Source: Nitrosococcus watsonii C-113
GTDB taxonomy: Bacteria > Pseudomonadota > Gammaproteobacteria > Nitrosococcales > Nitrosococcaceae
Length of the DNA: 64,000 nucleotides
Assembly (NCBI RefSeq): GCF_000143085.1
Contig: NC_014315.1
Location: forward strand, 372,001 to 436,000
Direction of reading: 5' to 3'
The notes beneath the pieces are model-generated. The model was not told the origin of the DNA. It did no database searches and saw only the letters and a program-made list of their open reading frames with translations. Made by a program: the position numbers and the translations under genes. Below are positions 62,965-64,000 of this stretch, piece after piece. Position 1 is the first letter of the stretch. Each line of letters starts with the position of its first letter.

Positions 62965-64000
62965 TTAATGCGCTGTTTCCCGCCGCATGCCCAGCCAGGC
63001 CTTAATCGTGGCGATCACCAGCGGCGCCGCGCCGAAGATGATGAACACTAGATCTGCTGGCAGCCGCAGCCACTCGATAATGTGGGAGCGCGTGCTGCCC
63101 ACGTAGTCGATGCTGCGCGCGTGCCAGTAGCCGTGCTCGATCACGTCCCATACCTGCAGCACCCCGCCGGGGAACAGGTTCAATGCCATCATCAGCAGTA
63201 GGCCCAGGTTGGTGCCCCAGAACGACACTTTAACGTACTTCTCGATGCCGGCCCAGCGCTCGTCGCTGCTGGTCTGGCGCAATACCAGCACCATCATTGC
63301 GATGGCCAGCATGCCAAACACGCCCATCAGCGCGGTATGGCCGTGGTTGGGGGTAAGGATGGTGCCCACCTCGTAGTAGCTGACGATCGGCAGGTTGATC
63401 AGGAAGCCGAACATACCGGCGCCGAGGAAGTTCCAAAACCCCACCGCCATCAGGAAGTAGAACGTCCACTTATGGGGGATCGCGATTGATTCGCCGCAGA
63501 TCTCGCATTCGCTGCGGGTAGTGCGTACAAAGTGCCACGCATCCAGCGTTAGCAGGGTCAGTGGCACCACTTCCAGCGCCGAGAACATGGCCGAGACGGC
63601 CATGTTGAGGCCGGTTTGCCCATTGAAGTACCAGTGGTGGCCAGTGCCCAGCAGGCCGCCTAGAAAATACAAGATGGCATCGAGATAAATCACCCGCAGG
63701 GCGGTGTTGCGCGGAGTCAGGCCGAGCTGGAAGAAGGTCAGCGCCACCACCGTGGTAGCGAAGAACTCAAAGAAGCCTTCCACCCACAGGTGAATGATCC
63801 AAAAGCGCCAGGTATCGACTACGGTGAAATTGGTGTGCGTGCCATAGAACAGCGCCGGCAGGTAGAACACCGGAATGGCCAGCGCTGCCCACAGAAACAT
63901 GCGCGTCAGCGGACGCACCTGTGGGTTGTCGTTGTGGCGGGGCCGCGCCACCCACAGCAGCAGTGCAAACCACGCAAATAGGCCGACCACCAGCAAGATC
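62965..64000 (-). CDS. norB: NorB-type nitric oxide reductase, C-terminal part (partial)
   Basis: The frame runs open to the window edge; the N-terminus is missing. About ten helices remain, with heme-copper oxidase landmarks in HLWVEGFFEFFATTVVALTF, GTGHHWYFNGQTGLNMAVSA (two adjacent His for FeB), and NHGHTALMGVFGMLAIAMMV (heme ligands). NO reductases of the qNOR/cyanobacterial type share VEGFFE and NLPIVSYYEVG. A short C-x-x-C (SECEICGES) sits in a loop. The gene is GC-rich with unlike codon use to its neighbours, pointing to transfer. It reduces NO to N2O. Confidence 0.9.
   Translation of the reverse strand, partial: ILLVVGLFAWFALLLWVARPRHNDNPQVRPLTRMFLWAALAIPVFYLPALFYGTHTNFTVVDTWRFWIIHLWVEGFFEFFATTVVALTFFQLGLTPRNTALRVIYLDAILYFLGGLLGTGHHWYFNGQTGLNMAVSAMFSALEVVPLTLLTLDAWHFVRTTRSECEICGESIAIPHKWTFYFLMAVGFWNFLGAGMFGFLINLPIVSYYEVGTILTPNHGHTALMGVFGMLAIAMMVLVLRQTSSDERWAGIEKYVKVSFWGTNLGLLLMMALNLFPGGVLQVWDVIEHGYWHARSIDYVGSTRSHIIEWLRLPADLVFIIFGAAPLVIATIKAWLGMRRETAH

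Noticed and set aside
1-64000. CRISPR arrays, tRNA or rRNA genes, replication origin
   Set aside because: No regularly spaced short repeats, no T-loop/anticodon patterns and no rRNA landmarks were seen by eye; a covariance-model scan would settle tRNAs.

Overview
The window looks like the chromosome of a gammaproteobacterium of the Nitrosococcus type (purple-sulfur-related nitrifiers). The basis is inference from content, since no rRNA, tRNA or ammonia monooxygenase gene is present. The gene orders petABC-sspAB, pepA-holC, pilBCD-coaE-yacG and lptM-lysA-dapF-DUF484-xerC are gammaproteobacterial. ATP-grasp and HisA-like genes of the kind found with tetrahydromethanopterin C1 genes, a NorB-type nitric oxide reductase and PntAB transhydrogenase fit a lithotroph or methylotroph relative.

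Layout. 1-6100: three ATP-grasp genes and a HisA-like gene, interrupted by a three-gene accessory module (1593-3792: GTG-started TIGR04255-like protein, helix-turn-helix protein, and an unknown protein with a SQSCDI motif). 6349-11802: pntBA, a secreted cupredoxin and gltX. 12447-15186: two tandem membrane paralogues, each a threefold internal repeat, facing an EF-hand lipoprotein gene built from 363-bp tandem DNA repeats. 15286-19799: a PAP2 phosphatase overlapping a fused transaldolase-transketolase gene, then nicotinamidase. 19984-27276: a stress-type cluster (FtsH paralogue, sigma-54 activator, CsbD, four-helix protein, FixJ-like regulator with a good sigma-54 promoter, Vgb-like propeller, DUF1328 peptide, BON lipoprotein). 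27306-31496: a complete LpqY/SugABC-like sugar ABC transporter.

31500-34770 is an accessory island: a decayed BrnT/CopG toxin-antitoxin locus, a HicA-like/HTH pair with a palindromic operator, and a cassette bounded by two attC sites in the same orientation (integron cassettes without a visible integrase). It lies directly behind holC, where valS is usual. 34774-58580 is mostly housekeeping: holC, pepA, sspBA, cytochrome bc1, fmdB, aspS, nadA, mutT-thiE fusion, yacG, coaE, pilDCB, lysine/peptidoglycan genes, xerC, and an HDOD-REC-GGDEF protein.

58581-61003 is an insertion-sequence graveyard: one fairly intact IS630-type element next to IS1-like and IS701-like remnants. 61223-64000 holds a DUF3565 gene, class I fructose-bisphosphate aldolase preceded by a phosphoketolase 3' remnant, and the C-terminal part of a GC-rich NorB gene running off the window.

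The best candidates for undescribed biology are the 1593-3792 module, the HicA-like/HTH pair with its operator, and the attC-borne SH3b protein with eight 12-residue repeats. No CRISPR array was seen.
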